Below are positions 17,660 to 26,804 of a DNA stretch of 64,000 nucleotides, in pieces (within the stretch, counting starts at the first letter, position 1; each line of letters opens with the position of its first letter). Origin of the DNA: Undibacterium paludis (GTDB lineage: Bacteria; Pseudomonadota; Gammaproteobacteria; Burkholderiales; Burkholderiaceae_D); NCBI RefSeq assembly GCF_022568815.1, contig NZ_JAKZHX010000008.1:186001-250000 (forward strand), in the 5' to 3' direction. The notes below the pieces were generated by a model. That model worked only from the letters and a program-made list of their open reading frames with translations. It was not told where the DNA came from and did not search any database. Position numbers and translations under genes: made by a program.

Positions 17660-18679
17660 ATGACACACCTGAAATCGCTCATCGCTGCAACCGCCATCAG
17701 CCTCTCTGTGACCCATGCCTTTGCTGCCGGCAGCCCCGGCGTAGAGCCGACGACGCAGGCTTTTTTGCAGGCGCTGGAAGCCGGTGGCGGCAAGCCGCTG
17801 GAACAATTGCCGGTTGCCGATGCGCGCGCCGTTCTGGTGGGCGCGCAGGCTGGCGTCAAGCTCAGGCTGCCTGCTGCTGATGTATCAGAAAAAATCATCA
17901 AGGCAGATGGCGCCGACATCAGGCTGACCATCGTGCGCCCGGCTGGCATCAAAAAAACCTTGCCCGGATTTATGTTCTTCCACGGTGGCGGCTGGGTGCT
18001 TGGTGATTACCCTACGCATGAAAGACTGGTGCGTGACCTGGTGGCAGAATCGGGTGCGGTAGCCATCTTCGTCAATTACACACCGTCGCCTGAAGCGGGC
18101 TATGGCGTTGCCATCAACCAGGCTTATGCCGCAACCAGATGGGTGGCCGAGCATGGCAAGGAAATCCGTGTTGATGGCAGTCGTCTTGCCGTCGCCGGCA
18201 ACAGCGTTGGCGGCAACATGGCAGCAGTTGTCAGTCTGATGGCAAAAGACCAGGGCGGCCCCGCACTGCGTTCACAGGTATTGCTCTGGCCCGTGACTGA
18301 CGCCGATTTTGACAATGGCTCTTACCAGCAGTTTGCTGACGGTCACTTCCTGACGCGCAACATGATGAAATGGTTCTGGGACAATTACACGACGGACCAG
18401 GGCAAACGCAAAGAGCTTTACGCCTCACCACTGCGCGCCACGACGGCGCAATTGAAAGGCTTGCCGCAAACCCTCATACAGACAGCAGAATTTGACGTCT
18501 TGCGCGATGAGGGCGAAGCCTATGGCCGCAAGCTCGATGAAGCCGGCGTCAAGGTCACGACGGTACGCTACAAGGGCATGATCCATGACTTTGGCCTGCT
18601 CAATGTGCTGGCCAACGTACCGGCAGTGCGCTCTGCCATGCAGCAGGCGGGTGGTGAGTTGAAGCAGAGTTTGAAGTAA
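17660..18679 (+). CDS. Secreted alpha/beta hydrolase, hormone-sensitive-lipase (HSL) type esterase
   Basis: 339 aa. Signal peptide ~1-24 (THAFA-AGSP). The HSL family oxyanion motif HGGGW is at ~109-113, nucleophile elbow GNSVGG at ~179-184, acid residue in FDVLRDEGE (~280) and catalytic His in IHDFG (~307). These cover the full Ser-Asp-His triad. Ribosome site AAAGGA upstream. Two OhrR-type operators precede it, so it is probably induced by organic peroxides or related stress; an exported esterase under an OhrR-like repressor is uncommon. Followed by a convergent-gene hairpin. Confidence 0.88.
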   Translation: MTHLKSLIAATAISLSVTHAFAAGSPGVEPTTQAFLQALEAGGGKPLEQLPVADARAVLVGAQAGVKLRLPAADVSEKIIKADGADIRLTIVRPAGIKKTLPGFMFFHGGGWVLGDYPTHERLVRDLVAESGAVAIFVNYTPSPEAGYGVAINQAYAATRWVAEHGKEIRVDGSRLAVAGNSVGGNMAAVVSLMAKDQGGPALRSQVLLWPVTDADFDNGSYQQFADGHFLTRNMMKWFWDNYTTDQGKRKELYASPLRATTAQLKGLPQTLIQTAEFDVLRDEGEAYGRKLDEAGVKVTTVRYKGMIHDFGLLNVLANVPAVRSAMQQAGGELKQSLK

Positions 18680-18691
18680 GATCGATCGGAT

Positions 18692-18738
18692 GCCTGGGTA
18701 GCTGTGCAGTCAGACAAGGTCAATCATGCTACCCAGGC
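18692..18738. terminator. Bidirectional hairpin between convergent genes
   Basis: Arms GCCTGGGTAGC and GCTACCCAGGC pair perfectly (11 bp) around a 25-nt loop, 12 bp after the esterase stop and 13 bp from the stop of the convergent gene. No T-run on either side. Confidence 0.5.
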
Positions 18739-18750
18739 GCAGTGCTGGGC

Positions 18751-19308
18751 TCAGGTTTTTGATTCAACAATGTCCAGCCTGTAAAACCCGGCCACAGAGT
18801 CATCCTGTACTGTTGTCGCAGTAATCGTCGTATGATCATCACCAAAGGCAACCGGGGCCAGGGTGATGCCATTGATGACGGCCTGCACGGTATAGCCGGG
18901 GCCCGTCCGTAAATTCAATGCGGTAAAATCGCGCGCCTGGGTAATTTCCTGCTCGAACAGGCCATGCATTTGTATGATGAAGCTGACTGGTGGCGTACAG
19001 GTCTTGTACAACTGCATGAAAGGCGGGCTGCTGCTGCCTGTTTCTACCAGGCGCAAAGCATAGGATTTGTTTTCAAGGTCCTGGTCTATCTGCGCGACAT
19101 AGGCGGCATTCTCATTTAACTGCACGCGGTCAGAAGTGTATTCTGTATTGAGAAAATTGGCCTTGGCAGTGATGGTGCCTGTCATGTCCGTGCGTAGTTC
19201 CAGCTCGCCACCGCCACCGAGCCGTACCCAACGAGCGATGACGAGATCGCCTTTGCTGATGGTGAAAAATGCTTCATGGCTGGTGCTGTTGACGACGGTG
19301 ATGGTCAT
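18751..19308 (-). CDS. Hypothetical beta-rich protein
   Basis: 185 aa from ATG 19308, chosen for the AAGGAG site 6 nt upstream; a longer frame of 29 more codons lacks one. No signal peptide and no membrane segment. Sequence alternates short beta-strand-like stretches (MTITVVNSTSHEAFFTIS at the start, GGGGELELRTDM ~33) and looks like one or two beta-sandwich domains. No family recognised. The 5' region is AT-rich. It sits between the OhrR/esterase locus and an Lrp regulator without an obvious functional link. Confidence 0.65.
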   Translation of the reverse strand: MTITVVNSTSHEAFFTISKGDLVIARWVRLGGGGELELRTDMTGTITAKANFLNTEYTSDRVQLNENAAYVAQIDQDLENKSYALRLVETGSSSPPFMQLYKTCTPPVSFIIQMHGLFEQEITQARDFTALNLRTGPGYTVQAVINGITLAPVAFGDDHTTITATTVQDDSVAGFYRLDIVESKT

Positions 19309-19454
19309 GGGAAACTCCTTGCTGAAGGTGGGCTGGTCTATGGATATGTCATATTCTACATTGCAATTTTTTAATAAAAACAATTGCTTCCTCATCAGGC
19401 GAGAAAGACTTCCCTTATTATTTTTATCTGAAAATCGCTGCGGACTGCCGTTGT

Positions 19455-19925
19455 TTATGCATCATCGACGGGAACGTCGAGTCCGGCTTTCACCCGGCTC
19501 ATCGCCACAAAGGTCTTAAAGCGTTTGACATTATTGCTCTCAAAGAAGAGCTGACGGACCAGTTCGTTGTATTGCGCCATGTCGCGTACGGCGAAGATCA
19601 GCACAAAATCACATTCACCGGCAACGTAATAGCATTGCTGAACTTGTGGGCAGGCAAGGAAGGTGGTCTTCATGGCATCAAGCAGATCCATGCGTTCATT
19701 TTCAACCTCCACTTCGACGACGATGGTCAGCGGATAGCCGAGTGCATCCGGGCGCAATTGGGCTGTGAAGCGTTCTATGACCCCCTCATCGCCCAGACGC
19801 TTGAGACGGCGATTCACCGCAGCAGTAGAGAGGTTGACCCTTTCCCCCAGCGTGCTTTGCGGCAGGCTGCTGTCCTGCTGGATTTCAGCCAGCAGGCGAC
19901 GGTCAAAATTGTCCAGGGTAGTCAT
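19455..19925 (-). CDS. Lrp/AsnC-family transcriptional regulator
   Basis: 156 aa. The N-terminal winged helix (DNFDRRLLAEIQQDSSLP, then LSTAAVNRRLKRLGDEGVI as recognition helix) is followed by the RAM ligand-binding domain (~65-150) with VVEVEVENE and the GECDFVLIFAV strand typical of the family. Such proteins bind an amino acid and form octamers. It is divergently transcribed from the diaminopropionate ammonia-lyase gene with a ~95-bp shared intergenic region, so it most likely controls that catabolic operon in response to an amino acid. Confidence 0.92.
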   Translation of the reverse strand: MTTLDNFDRRLLAEIQQDSSLPQSTLGERVNLSTAAVNRRLKRLGDEGVIERFTAQLRPDALGYPLTIVVEVEVENERMDLLDAMKTTFLACPQVQQCYYVAGECDFVLIFAVRDMAQYNELVRQLFFESNNVKRFKTFVAMSRVKAGLDVPVDDA

Positions 19926-20020
19926 CAGTGGCTAGCTATCAGTCAATATGATCGGTGAATTTGCAAAGATTTTGCGCTTGCGCATGCAATATCCGTAAAT
20001 ATTACCACTAGGTGCGGAAT

Positions 20021-21295
20021 ATGATTGCAGGCAATATTCATCCCATGACAGGTGTCGCCATGTTGCTAAGCAATCCACATGCTCTACGTACCCATTATCC
20101 GGCTGATCTCGCCGCCATCATGAATATACAGCATGCGCAGGCAAGCAGACGCTGGCTGGCTCCCTGGAAAGAACTCGCCAGCGCTGCAACACCATTGTAT
20201 GTCTTGCCAGACCTGGCAGGCCAACTGCAATTGGCCTGCGTCCATGTGAAGGATGAGTCAGTCCGTTCATCGCTGGGTAGCTTCAAGGCACTGGGCGCGC
20301 CGGTGGCGCTGATCAGGCAGGTTTTGCGTCTCTACCCTGAGTCTGCCATCACACCTGAAGATGTACTGGCAGGCCGCCACGCACAGCTGCTGCAGAATTA
20401 CACTGTCATCAGCGCCACGGACGGCAATCATGGACGCAGCCTGGCTGCGGCTGCCAGATGCGCGGGCTGCCGGTGTGTGATTGTGCTGCATGCCCAGGTC
20501 AGTGCTGAGCGTGAAGCGGCAATCGCGGCTTTTGGTGCAAAAATAGTGCGCATTGAAGGCAACTATGATGAGTCTGTGGAAGTGGCTGCGCAGATGGCGC
20601 AGGACCATGGCTGGCAGGTGATTTCTGACACGTCTTATGAAGGCTATGAAGATATCCCTCGTGATGTCATGCAAGGCTATGGCACAATCGCCGCCGAACT
20701 GGTGGAGCAGGCTGCAGGAGATGAAGGAAGAAGCACATTTACCCATATTTTCCTGCAAGGTGGTGTTGGTGGACTGGCCGCCGGAATCGTCAGCTACTTC
20801 TGGGAATTGTATGGCGCAAACCGCCCCCGTTTCATCGTGGTGGAACCTGCACAGGCAGACTGTCTTTACCAAAGCGCCCTGTATGGCCGGGCGGGCAGGG
20901 CGACCGGTACGGTTGAGTCCATCATGGCGGGGCTGGCATGCGGCGAGACTTCGCCGCTGGCATGGCGCTTTTTGCAGCCTGCTGTCGATTATTTCCTGAC
21001 GATAGACGATGAACTCGCCATCGAGGCCATGCGCAAGCTGGCGACGGGCAGCGAGGACGATATCCCCATTGTCGCCGGGGAATCTGGCGCAGCGGGTCTG
21101 GCCGGTCTGCTCAGTATATGCGACAGCAGTATCTGCATGAAGCAATTGGGGCTCGATACCAGTTCAAGAGTGCTGGTGATCAATACCGAAGGGGCAACCG
21201 CCCCATCGGTGTACCGTGAATTGACTGGTGTGGCAGCAGAGATGGTGCTTTCTCAACAAAAAAACTGGAAGGACGCACACCATGGAAACAGCTGA
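20021..21295 (+). CDS. dpaL: Diaminopropionate ammonia-lyase
   Basis: 424 aa from ATG 20021 (AGGTG 6 nt upstream; a GTG at 20012 is in frame). A PLP fold-type II enzyme that splits 2,3-diaminopropionate into pyruvate and two ammonia. The PLP Lys lies in RSSLGSFKALGAP (~86), the Asn loop in SATDGNHGRSLA (~131), and the glycine-rich phosphate loop in LQGGVGGLAAG (~244). The stretch ISDTSYEGYEDIPRDVMQGYGT is characteristic of DpaL/YgeX rather than generic threonine dehydratases. It overlaps the M20 gene by 14 bp, so the two are translationally coupled. Likely regulated by the divergent Lrp protein. Confidence 0.9.
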   Translation: MIAGNIHPMTGVAMLLSNPHALRTHYPADLAAIMNIQHAQASRRWLAPWKELASAATPLYVLPDLAGQLQLACVHVKDESVRSSLGSFKALGAPVALIRQVLRLYPESAITPEDVLAGRHAQLLQNYTVISATDGNHGRSLAAAARCAGCRCVIVLHAQVSAEREAAIAAFGAKIVRIEGNYDESVEVAAQMAQDHGWQVISDTSYEGYEDIPRDVMQGYGTIAAELVEQAAGDEGRSTFTHIFLQGGVGGLAAGIVSYFWELYGANRPRFIVVEPAQADCLYQSALYGRAGRATGTVESIMAGLACGETSPLAWRFLQPAVDYFLTIDDELAIEAMRKLATGSEDDIPIVAGESGAAGLAGLLSICDSSICMKQLGLDTSSRVLVINTEGATAPSVYRELTGVAAEMVLSQQKNWKDAHHGNS

Positions 21296-22469
21296 CATCA
21301 ATGCATCCCTGCAGGCAGAATTGCTGGCCTGGCGCAAGCATTTGCATCAGCATCCCGAGACAGGTTTTGAAGAAGTGGCGACATCTGACTACGTTGCCAA
21401 AGCCTTGCAGAACATGGGACTGGCAGTATATCGCGGCATCGGCGGCACTGGCGTGGTGGCCAGCCTGAGTGCAGGCAAGGGTACAAGGGCGATAGGCTTG
21501 CGTGCGGATATGGATGCCCTGCATATTACCGAGAACGCACCCGGCAGGCCACATGCCTCATGCACGCACGGCAAAATGCATGCATGCGGGCACGATGGCC
21601 ACATGGCCATGGTGCTGGGCGCAGCCAGGTTATTGACTACCAGGCCAGATTTTAACGGCACGGTACGCTTTATCTTCCAGCCGGCAGAAGAACACGGGCG
21701 CGGCGCCAAGGCCATGATGAGTGATGGCCTGTTTGAACGCTTTCCCACCGATGCGATTTTTGGTGTGCATAACATGCCAGGCATATCAGCAGGTTCTTTT
21801 GCCACCCGCGCCGGCGGCATCATGGCATCGGAAGATAATTTTGTCATCCACATCAAGGCACGCGGCACGCACGCAGCCAGGCCACACATGGGCATAGACC
21901 CCATCGTCATCGCTTCGCAGATCGTGCTGGCCTTGCAGACCATTGTTTCGCGTAATCTTGATCCGGGTTTACAGGCGGTGATCTCCTGTACGGAATTCAT
22001 TACTGACGGCATCAGGAACGTGATTCCGTCCAACGTCATCATCAAGGGAGATACCCGCAGTTATTCCCGCGAGGTGCAAGCCATGCTGGAACAGCGCATG
22101 CGCGACATCAGCGAGGGAATCTGCCGCATGCATGGTGCAGAATGCACGTTTGAATATACCCATGAGTTTGCACCGACTATTAATTCAGCCGAGTTTGTCG
22201 ACGTTGCCGCCAGGGCAGCTGCGAATATTGTGGGCAAAGAAAATGTCGACGCCAATGTACAGCCCATGATGATCTCTGAAGATTTTGGTGCTTTCTTGCA
22301 AACCATACCTGGTAACTTCAGCTTCATTGGCAATGGTGTCGCAGACGGCCCGGGCGGCATACCCTTGCACAACGCAGGCTATGACTTCAACGATCAAATC
22401 CTGTCGACCGGTGCACGCTACTTTGCTGAAATTGTGCGACTGGAATTGCCTGCCGCCCAAGCCGTCTGA
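21282..22469 (+). CDS. M20-family amidohydrolase (hippurate hydrolase type)
   Basis: 395 aa from ATG 21282, preceded by GGAAGGA. M20D layout: HQHPETGFEE near the N-terminus, RADMDAL (~66), the zinc ligand set in MHACGHDGHMAMVLGAA (~97), PAEEHGRGAKAM (~131, catalytic Glu pair) and a final SEDFGAFLQTIPGNF (~330). Such enzymes remove N-acyl groups from amino acids. Sharing an operon with DpaL suggests it releases a diaminopropionate or related amino acid from an acylated or peptide-like form; that coupling is inference from context. Confidence 0.9.
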   Translation: METADINASLQAELLAWRKHLHQHPETGFEEVATSDYVAKALQNMGLAVYRGIGGTGVVASLSAGKGTRAIGLRADMDALHITENAPGRPHASCTHGKMHACGHDGHMAMVLGAARLLTTRPDFNGTVRFIFQPAEEHGRGAKAMMSDGLFERFPTDAIFGVHNMPGISAGSFATRAGGIMASEDNFVIHIKARGTHAARPHMGIDPIVIASQIVLALQTIVSRNLDPGLQAVISCTEFITDGIRNVIPSNVIIKGDTRSYSREVQAMLEQRMRDISEGICRMHGAECTFEYTHEFAPTINSAEFVDVAARAAANIVGKENVDANVQPMMISEDFGAFLQTIPGNFSFIGNGVADGPGGIPLHNAGYDFNDQILSTGARYFAEIVRLELPAAQAV

Positions 22470-22781
22470 CAGGACCGTTTGCGCTTTCACATTGTCCTCT
22501 TTGCCTTTTGCAGAGGGAGGCCTCCCCCTGTTTCTACAGGATCAATGCAGACATCTATGAGCCTGAGTCCATTCAGCGAATTACAGCCTGACAGCTGTGC
22601 TTCGCTGGATGTGCCGATTTCACATTGATCGCCCCTGAATTGCATCTAGACCACTTCCTTTCATCATTGCTAGGGTAGTCCCCTGCCGTTTTATCAGTTG
22701 CGGCAACCGGGATGCTGCAAGGCTACGGTCAGGTTTTACATAATTGATATTAAAAATATAACCACAATCTTGGAGGAGAAT
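22470..22781. other. Intergenic region, no supported gene
   Basis: About 310 bp between the M20 gene and a lipoprotein gene. Only promoter-like AT-rich sequence (22735-22770) is visible. An open frame extends upstream of the lipoprotein start here but has no ribosome site. Confidence 0.5.
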
Positions 22782-23639
22782 ATGAAAAAACAATCAGTCC
22801 TGAAAAAGAACAGCATAGCTGGCGTCGTGCAGTCGGCGACACCATTGGCAAAGTCTTCATACCGGTATTTCGCAAGTTCCATGCTCATGCTGGCGTTAAG
22901 CGCCTGTGGTGGTGGAAGCGGCGCCGGTGCTGAGTCTGACACCAATATGCCCATCCCGCCCGCCGCTGCTCCGCTAGCGCCAGCACCCGAGGCGGTGCAG
23001 GGTACCGGCTTTGTTGAGCTTGACGTCAGCCAGGGTAACCGGGTCGTGTACCTGTATACGTCGATGGTCGTGCCGCCGCACCCACCTGCTACCGGTACAC
23101 TGTTTCTCTGGCCTGGTCTGCAGCCAGGCGGGGCCAATTATCTGCCCATCGACAATGGCGTATTGCAGCCCGTGCTGACCTGGGGTAATTCATGCGCACC
23201 GGGAAACCAGCCTGCGGCCTATTCGACCTGGTGGATATCGGCGCAATACGTCAATACGATAGGGCATGAAAAAAATTTCACCGGTTGTCAGGGCGGTTCA
23301 ATGATGGCGGTCAATGTTGGCGACAAACTGGCGATATCCATGTATCTGCGTGGCACTGTCTGGACACAATACATCCTCGATGTGCAGACAGGTCAGCATG
23401 TCAGTTATGACATTGACCTGCGTGGTCAGGCGCAGAATCGCAGTATCTTCATGATTGAGTCTTACGGCCTGCGTCCGGCGGTCGATGTGACATTCACAGA
23501 CACCTATATCCAGTTCGCCAATCCCGAAGCCAGCGCCTGCCGTGTCATCCGGCGCGGCATCAATGATACGGTGTCTGCACCTGTCTATTATGGTGACAAT
23601 TACTGCTATGTGAAGAACATGACTTTGCGCTCATGGTAA
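22782..23639 (+). CDS. Lipoprotein with Trp/Gly-rich beta domain, unknown function
   Basis: 285 aa from ATG 22782, which has GGAGGAG upstream. A long n-region precedes the lipobox LSACGGG (Cys ~44), then a Pro/Ala linker (~55-75). The mature domain (~80-285) is rich in Trp, Gly and aromatics (GTLFLWPGLQPGG, YSTWWISAQY, GTVWTQYILD) with paired Cys, as in secreted concanavalin-like or lectin-like beta sandwiches. I cannot name the family. It has its own promoter region and a hairpin downstream. Confidence 0.7.
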   Translation: MKKQSVLKKNSIAGVVQSATPLAKSSYRYFASSMLMLALSACGGGSGAGAESDTNMPIPPAAAPLAPAPEAVQGTGFVELDVSQGNRVVYLYTSMVVPPHPPATGTLFLWPGLQPGGANYLPIDNGVLQPVLTWGNSCAPGNQPAAYSTWWISAQYVNTIGHEKNFTGCQGGSMMAVNVGDKLAISMYLRGTVWTQYILDVQTGQHVSYDIDLRGQAQNRSIFMIESYGLRPAVDVTFTDTYIQFANPEASACRVIRRGINDTVSAPVYYGDNYCYVKNMTLRSW

Positions 23640-23660
23640 GGGTTGAGCGTTCGATACGGG

Positions 23661-23683
23661 AACGGCCACCCTGTGCGGCCGTT
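23661..23683. terminator. Candidate hairpin terminator
   Basis: AACGGCC and GGCCGTT pair around a 9-nt loop 21 bp after the lipoprotein stop and before the convergent AraC gene. No T-run, so support is moderate. Confidence 0.4.
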
Positions 23684-23709
23684 GCGATCAACCCCTGGTC
23701 AGGTGCTCC

Positions 23710-23751
23710 CGGCTAGGCGCCCCCGGCTAGGCACCCCCGGCTAGGCGCCCC
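23710..23751. repeat. Three tandem 14-bp repeats (CGGCTAGGCGCCCC)
   Basis: Three head-to-tail copies with one substitution in the middle copy. The last copy contains the stop codon of the AraC gene and its final codons. Confidence 0.85.
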
Positions 23752-24682
23752 CGCCGTTATGCATACGCAAGACGCTGCGCATTTGTTTGACTTCGTCCAG
23801 CGGGCTGCGGCCGAACAGGCGTTTGAATTCGCGGCTGAATTGTGAGCTGCTTTCATAGCCTACGGTATTCGATGCGGTATAGGCGTTCATGCCTGAACGT
23901 ATCATCAGCAACCTGGCCTTGTGCAGGCGCATGGCCTTGATGTACTGGATGGGCGTGGTGCTGGTCACCTGCTTGAAGTGCAGGTGAAAAGCCGGCACGC
24001 TCATGCCGGATTCGTGCGCCAGGCTGTCGACGTCAAGCTTGTTGCTCAGACCTTCATGGATCATGCGCAGGGCGCGGGTGATTTTCTGGAAATGACTGCC
24101 TTGGCTCAAAGCTGCCCGCATGGCTGCACCCTGCTCACCCATCAGTATGCGGAAATAGATTTCACGCACGATGGCGGGCGCCAGCACCCTTGCTTCCAGC
24201 GGGGATGCCAAGGCTTGCAGCAGGCGCAGTACAGCGTCAGCCAGGGTGTCGTCCACCTGGGTCGCATACATGAAGGCAGGCGCACCGACTGGCGTAGCAG
24301 GTGCATTGGCTTTTACCCCTGCCTGTGCTTCCTGCACTGCCAGCGCCAGTTCTGCCGCCAGCGATTGCTGTATGCCCAGGTGGATGCCCAGCATGGGGTG
24401 ATCCGGTGTGGCTTCGGTATCGGCTTCAAAAGGCAAGGGTGCAGAGACCACCAGGTATTGCCGTGCATCATAAACAAACATGGCGTCGCCCAGATAGGCA
24501 CGCTTGCGTCCCTGCACAATGATGCAGATGCAGGGTTCATACATGACTGGCGTGCGTTGCATGGGCCGTTCGCTGCGCATGAAATGTACATACTCCAGCG
24601 CCGAGGCGGTAAAGCCTTCCTGCAGGGCCATGCCGGCCACGATGCTTGCCAGTCTGTGATTGATGTCGTCCTTGTTTGGCAT
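23741..24682 (-). CDS. AraC-family transcriptional regulator (AraC_N type)
   Basis: 313 aa. The N-terminal half is the AraC_N arm found in regulators beside short-chain dehydrogenases (EPCICIIVQGRKRAYLGD at ~46, YLVVSAPLPFE ~73). The C-terminal half has two helix-turn-helix units: LDVDSLAHESGMSVPAFHLHFKQVT (~217) and ASNTVGYESSSQFSREFKRLFG (~269). It is divergent from the SDR gene at 24851, which it very likely controls. The last residues are encoded within a 14-bp tandem repeat, so the C-terminus may vary between strains. Confidence 0.92.
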   Translation of the reverse strand: MPNKDDINHRLASIVAGMALQEGFTASALEYVHFMRSERPMQRTPVMYEPCICIIVQGRKRAYLGDAMFVYDARQYLVVSAPLPFEADTEATPDHPMLGIHLGIQQSLAAELALAVQEAQAGVKANAPATPVGAPAFMYATQVDDTLADAVLRLLQALASPLEARVLAPAIVREIYFRILMGEQGAAMRAALSQGSHFQKITRALRMIHEGLSNKLDVDSLAHESGMSVPAFHLHFKQVTSTTPIQYIKAMRLHKARLLMIRSGMNAYTASNTVGYESSSQFSREFKRLFGRSPLDEVKQMRSVLRMHNGGGA

Positions 24683-24850
24683 AAACGTGATGAAGAGGAA
24701 CAGGCACGCATCATAGCAATAATATCGCTGAATTTGCGACGTGCAATAGGATTAGGCAAGAATCAGAAAGTTTCCGGCATTCAGTTCGGGGCCATATCTG
24801 CCTATCATGGCCACATTCCGCAATCAGCGGACACACTTGAAAGGCAGATC

Positions 24851-25693
24851 ATGAAGCAAAAAACCTGGTTAATTACCGGCGCCACCCGTGGCATAGGCGC
24901 AGCCATCGCCAGAGCCGCGCTCGATAGTGGTGACAAGGTCGTCGTCACCGGTCGCGATATCAACAAACTGGAAAGCCAGTTCGCCAGCTATGGTGACAAG
25001 GCACTGTCACTGGCGCTTGACGTCGATGATGAAGCGCAGGCACAAGCCGCCGTCAAGGCAGCCTGCGCACAATTTGGCAGCCTTGATGTACTGGTCAATA
25101 ACGCAGGTTACGGACAGCTTGGCCTGTTTGAAGAAATCAGCACGGCAGAAATCCGCCAGCAGTTCGACACCAATGTCTATGGCAGCATGAACATGGCACG
25201 CGCCGTCTTGCCCGTCATGCGCGAGCAAAGAAGAGGGCATATCTTCAACCTGTCTTCAATAGGCGGCATCGCCGGTTTTGAGAGCGCGTCGATTTATTGC
25301 GCCAGCAAATTTGCCATCGAAGGTTTCTCGGAATCGCTGGCGCTGGAAGTGGCGCGCTTTGGTATCCACATTACCATTGTCGAACCTGGCTTCTTCCGCA
25401 CTGATTTTCTTGACCAGACATCGGTGCGTTATGGCAACAAGACCATCGCTGACTACACCAACAGTGGCATCGGCAGTCGCGAGAGTTATGCCAGCTATAA
25501 TCATCAGCAGGCCGGTGACCCCGTCAAGCTGGGTGCCGCCATACTGTCCATCAGCAATATGGCTGAGCCGCCATTACGCTATGCAGCCGGTTCTGATGCG
25601 ATAGAGGTTGTTGGCGCCGCTTTGGAGAAACACCAGCAGGTATTGCAGCAATGGCGGGTTCTGTCTGTCTCGACAGACGGGGATTTTGCATAA
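24851..25693 (+). CDS. Short-chain dehydrogenase/reductase (SDR) family oxidoreductase
   Basis: 280 aa from ATG 24851; the open frame runs much further upstream but that part is antisense to the AraC gene. Classical SDR features: cofactor motif TGATRGIGAA (~9-18), VNNAG (~85), catalytic Ser in FNLSSIGG (~136), and YCASK (~151-155) with Tyr and Lys. An arginine after the first strand (TGRD) suggests NADP preference. Substrate unknown. Divergence from an AraC_N regulator is a very common pairing for this SDR group. Confidence 0.92.
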   Translation: MKQKTWLITGATRGIGAAIARAALDSGDKVVVTGRDINKLESQFASYGDKALSLALDVDDEAQAQAAVKAACAQFGSLDVLVNNAGYGQLGLFEEISTAEIRQQFDTNVYGSMNMARAVLPVMREQRRGHIFNLSSIGGIAGFESASIYCASKFAIEGFSESLALEVARFGIHITIVEPGFFRTDFLDQTSVRYGNKTIADYTNSGIGSRESYASYNHQQAGDPVKLGAAILSISNMAEPPLRYAAGSDAIEVVGAALEKHQQVLQQWRVLSVSTDGDFA

Positions 25694-25768
25694 TGCCGGC
25701 ATGAGCGCAGGGGGGCATGTTGACAAGGATGAGCATGCCTTACCCTGCAAATGCACCGCGTCGGTAAT

Positions 25769-25785
25769 TTTGTCAAATTGACAAA
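25769..25785. promoter_or_regulatory. Palindrome TTTGTCA-AAT-TGACAAA
   Basis: Perfect 7-bp arms with a 3-nt spacer, 49-65 bp before the solute-binding protein gene. Shape and position suit an operator; no regulator is assigned. Confidence 0.35.
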
Positions 25786-25833
25786 GTGTGACATACTCCT
25801 ACTGTTCTTATGACAACGAACAGGGGAGGATGA

Positions 25834-26748
25834 ATGCAGGATGTTTTGCAGCGATGGCTATGTGTGGGCAAGTGGGCCAGGCGTCTGGCCCTGATCGCCG
25901 GCTTGCTCGCCAGCGGCATCACGCAAGCTGCTAACGAGATCAACTGGTATGTTTTCCCGCTGCCGCCTTTGTACATTCCGGACGGACCAGGCAAGGGTGA
26001 GGGTATCGTCGACCTGGCCTTGCAGCGCCACCTCATCCCCAACTTGCCGGATTACCAGCACAAGCTCATCCATGTCCCGCTCAAGCGCCTGGAATTGATG
26101 CTCAAGGAAGAAAGCAATGCCTGTGCACTGGGTCTGTTCAAGAATGCAGAGCGCGAGAAAACCATGGTTTTTTCCACGCCATTCTTTGCCCAGGTATCAC
26201 CGGGTGCCATGATCCCGCGTGCACAGGTTGCACAACTGCGCCCCTATCTTCTTGTGGGTGACAAACTCAGTCTGGGCAAATTGCTTGAAGATGGAGCACT
26301 GACTGTGGGCGTGCAAAGTGGTCGCAGTTATGGCGCCGTAATAGACGAGTTATTACAGGCCAACAAGGACAGGAAAAACATCTTCTTCAACAGCGCACCG
26401 AACGCGGCGAAAAGCCTGTTCCAGATGAATGCCCTGGGCCGTGTCAACCTGATACTGGGCTACCCTTACGAAGCCACTTTCCTCAACAGCCGTGACAGCG
26501 CTGATTTTGTCGACCTTAAATTTTATCCCCTGCAAGAGCAGCCTGCCTTTTTGCTGGGTTATGCCGCATGCTCCAAAAGCCCCTTCGGCGAACAGGCCAT
26601 AGAACAGATCAATGCTGTGCTGGCCCGTCGGGAAATCCTGGAGGCCATCGCCTCTTATTATGAAAGCTGGATGCCCGAAGATGCCCGCCCATTGGCGCGG
26701 CAGGTTTTCAGCCAGGCTTTTCCGGTCAGGGCAAGGGCGCGCAAGTAA
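25834..26748 (+). CDS. Periplasmic solute-binding-like protein (TIGR02285/SBP_bac_3 type)
   Basis: 304 aa. Signal peptide ~12-32 (cleavage TQA-AN). The mature start INWYVFPLPPLYIPDGPGKGEGIVD matches the opening of TIGR02285-type proteins related to amino-acid-binding periplasmic receptors. The later NACALGLFKNAEREKTMVFSTPF segment (~91) and the two-lobe pattern fit. No ABC permease or ATPase gene is nearby, so it is more likely an orphan sensor or binding protein than part of an importer. Ribosome site GGGGAGG upstream. Confidence 0.75.
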   Translation: MQDVLQRWLCVGKWARRLALIAGLLASGITQAANEINWYVFPLPPLYIPDGPGKGEGIVDLALQRHLIPNLPDYQHKLIHVPLKRLELMLKEESNACALGLFKNAEREKTMVFSTPFFAQVSPGAMIPRAQVAQLRPYLLVGDKLSLGKLLEDGALTVGVQSGRSYGAVIDELLQANKDRKNIFFNSAPNAAKSLFQMNALGRVNLILGYPYEATFLNSRDSADFVDLKFYPLQEQPAFLLGYAACSKSPFGEQAIEQINAVLARREILEAIASYYESWMPEDARPLARQVFSQAFPVRARARK

Positions 26749-26804
26749 GTTGGCGGTGCTACAATCCGGTACGACAACAGATTGCCATAGATTCTATATT
26801 CACC

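Noticed and set aside
20267-21145. 292-codon minus-strand frame
   Set aside because: Antisense to dpaL.
23710-23751. CRISPR array
   Set aside because: Repeats are 14 bp, contiguous, without spacers.
23921-24850. N-terminal half of a 590-codon open frame fused to the SDR gene
   Set aside because: This part is antisense to the AraC gene and has the His/Gln/Cys-rich look of a shadow frame; the SDR begins at its own ATG at 24851 with a normal dinucleotide fold.
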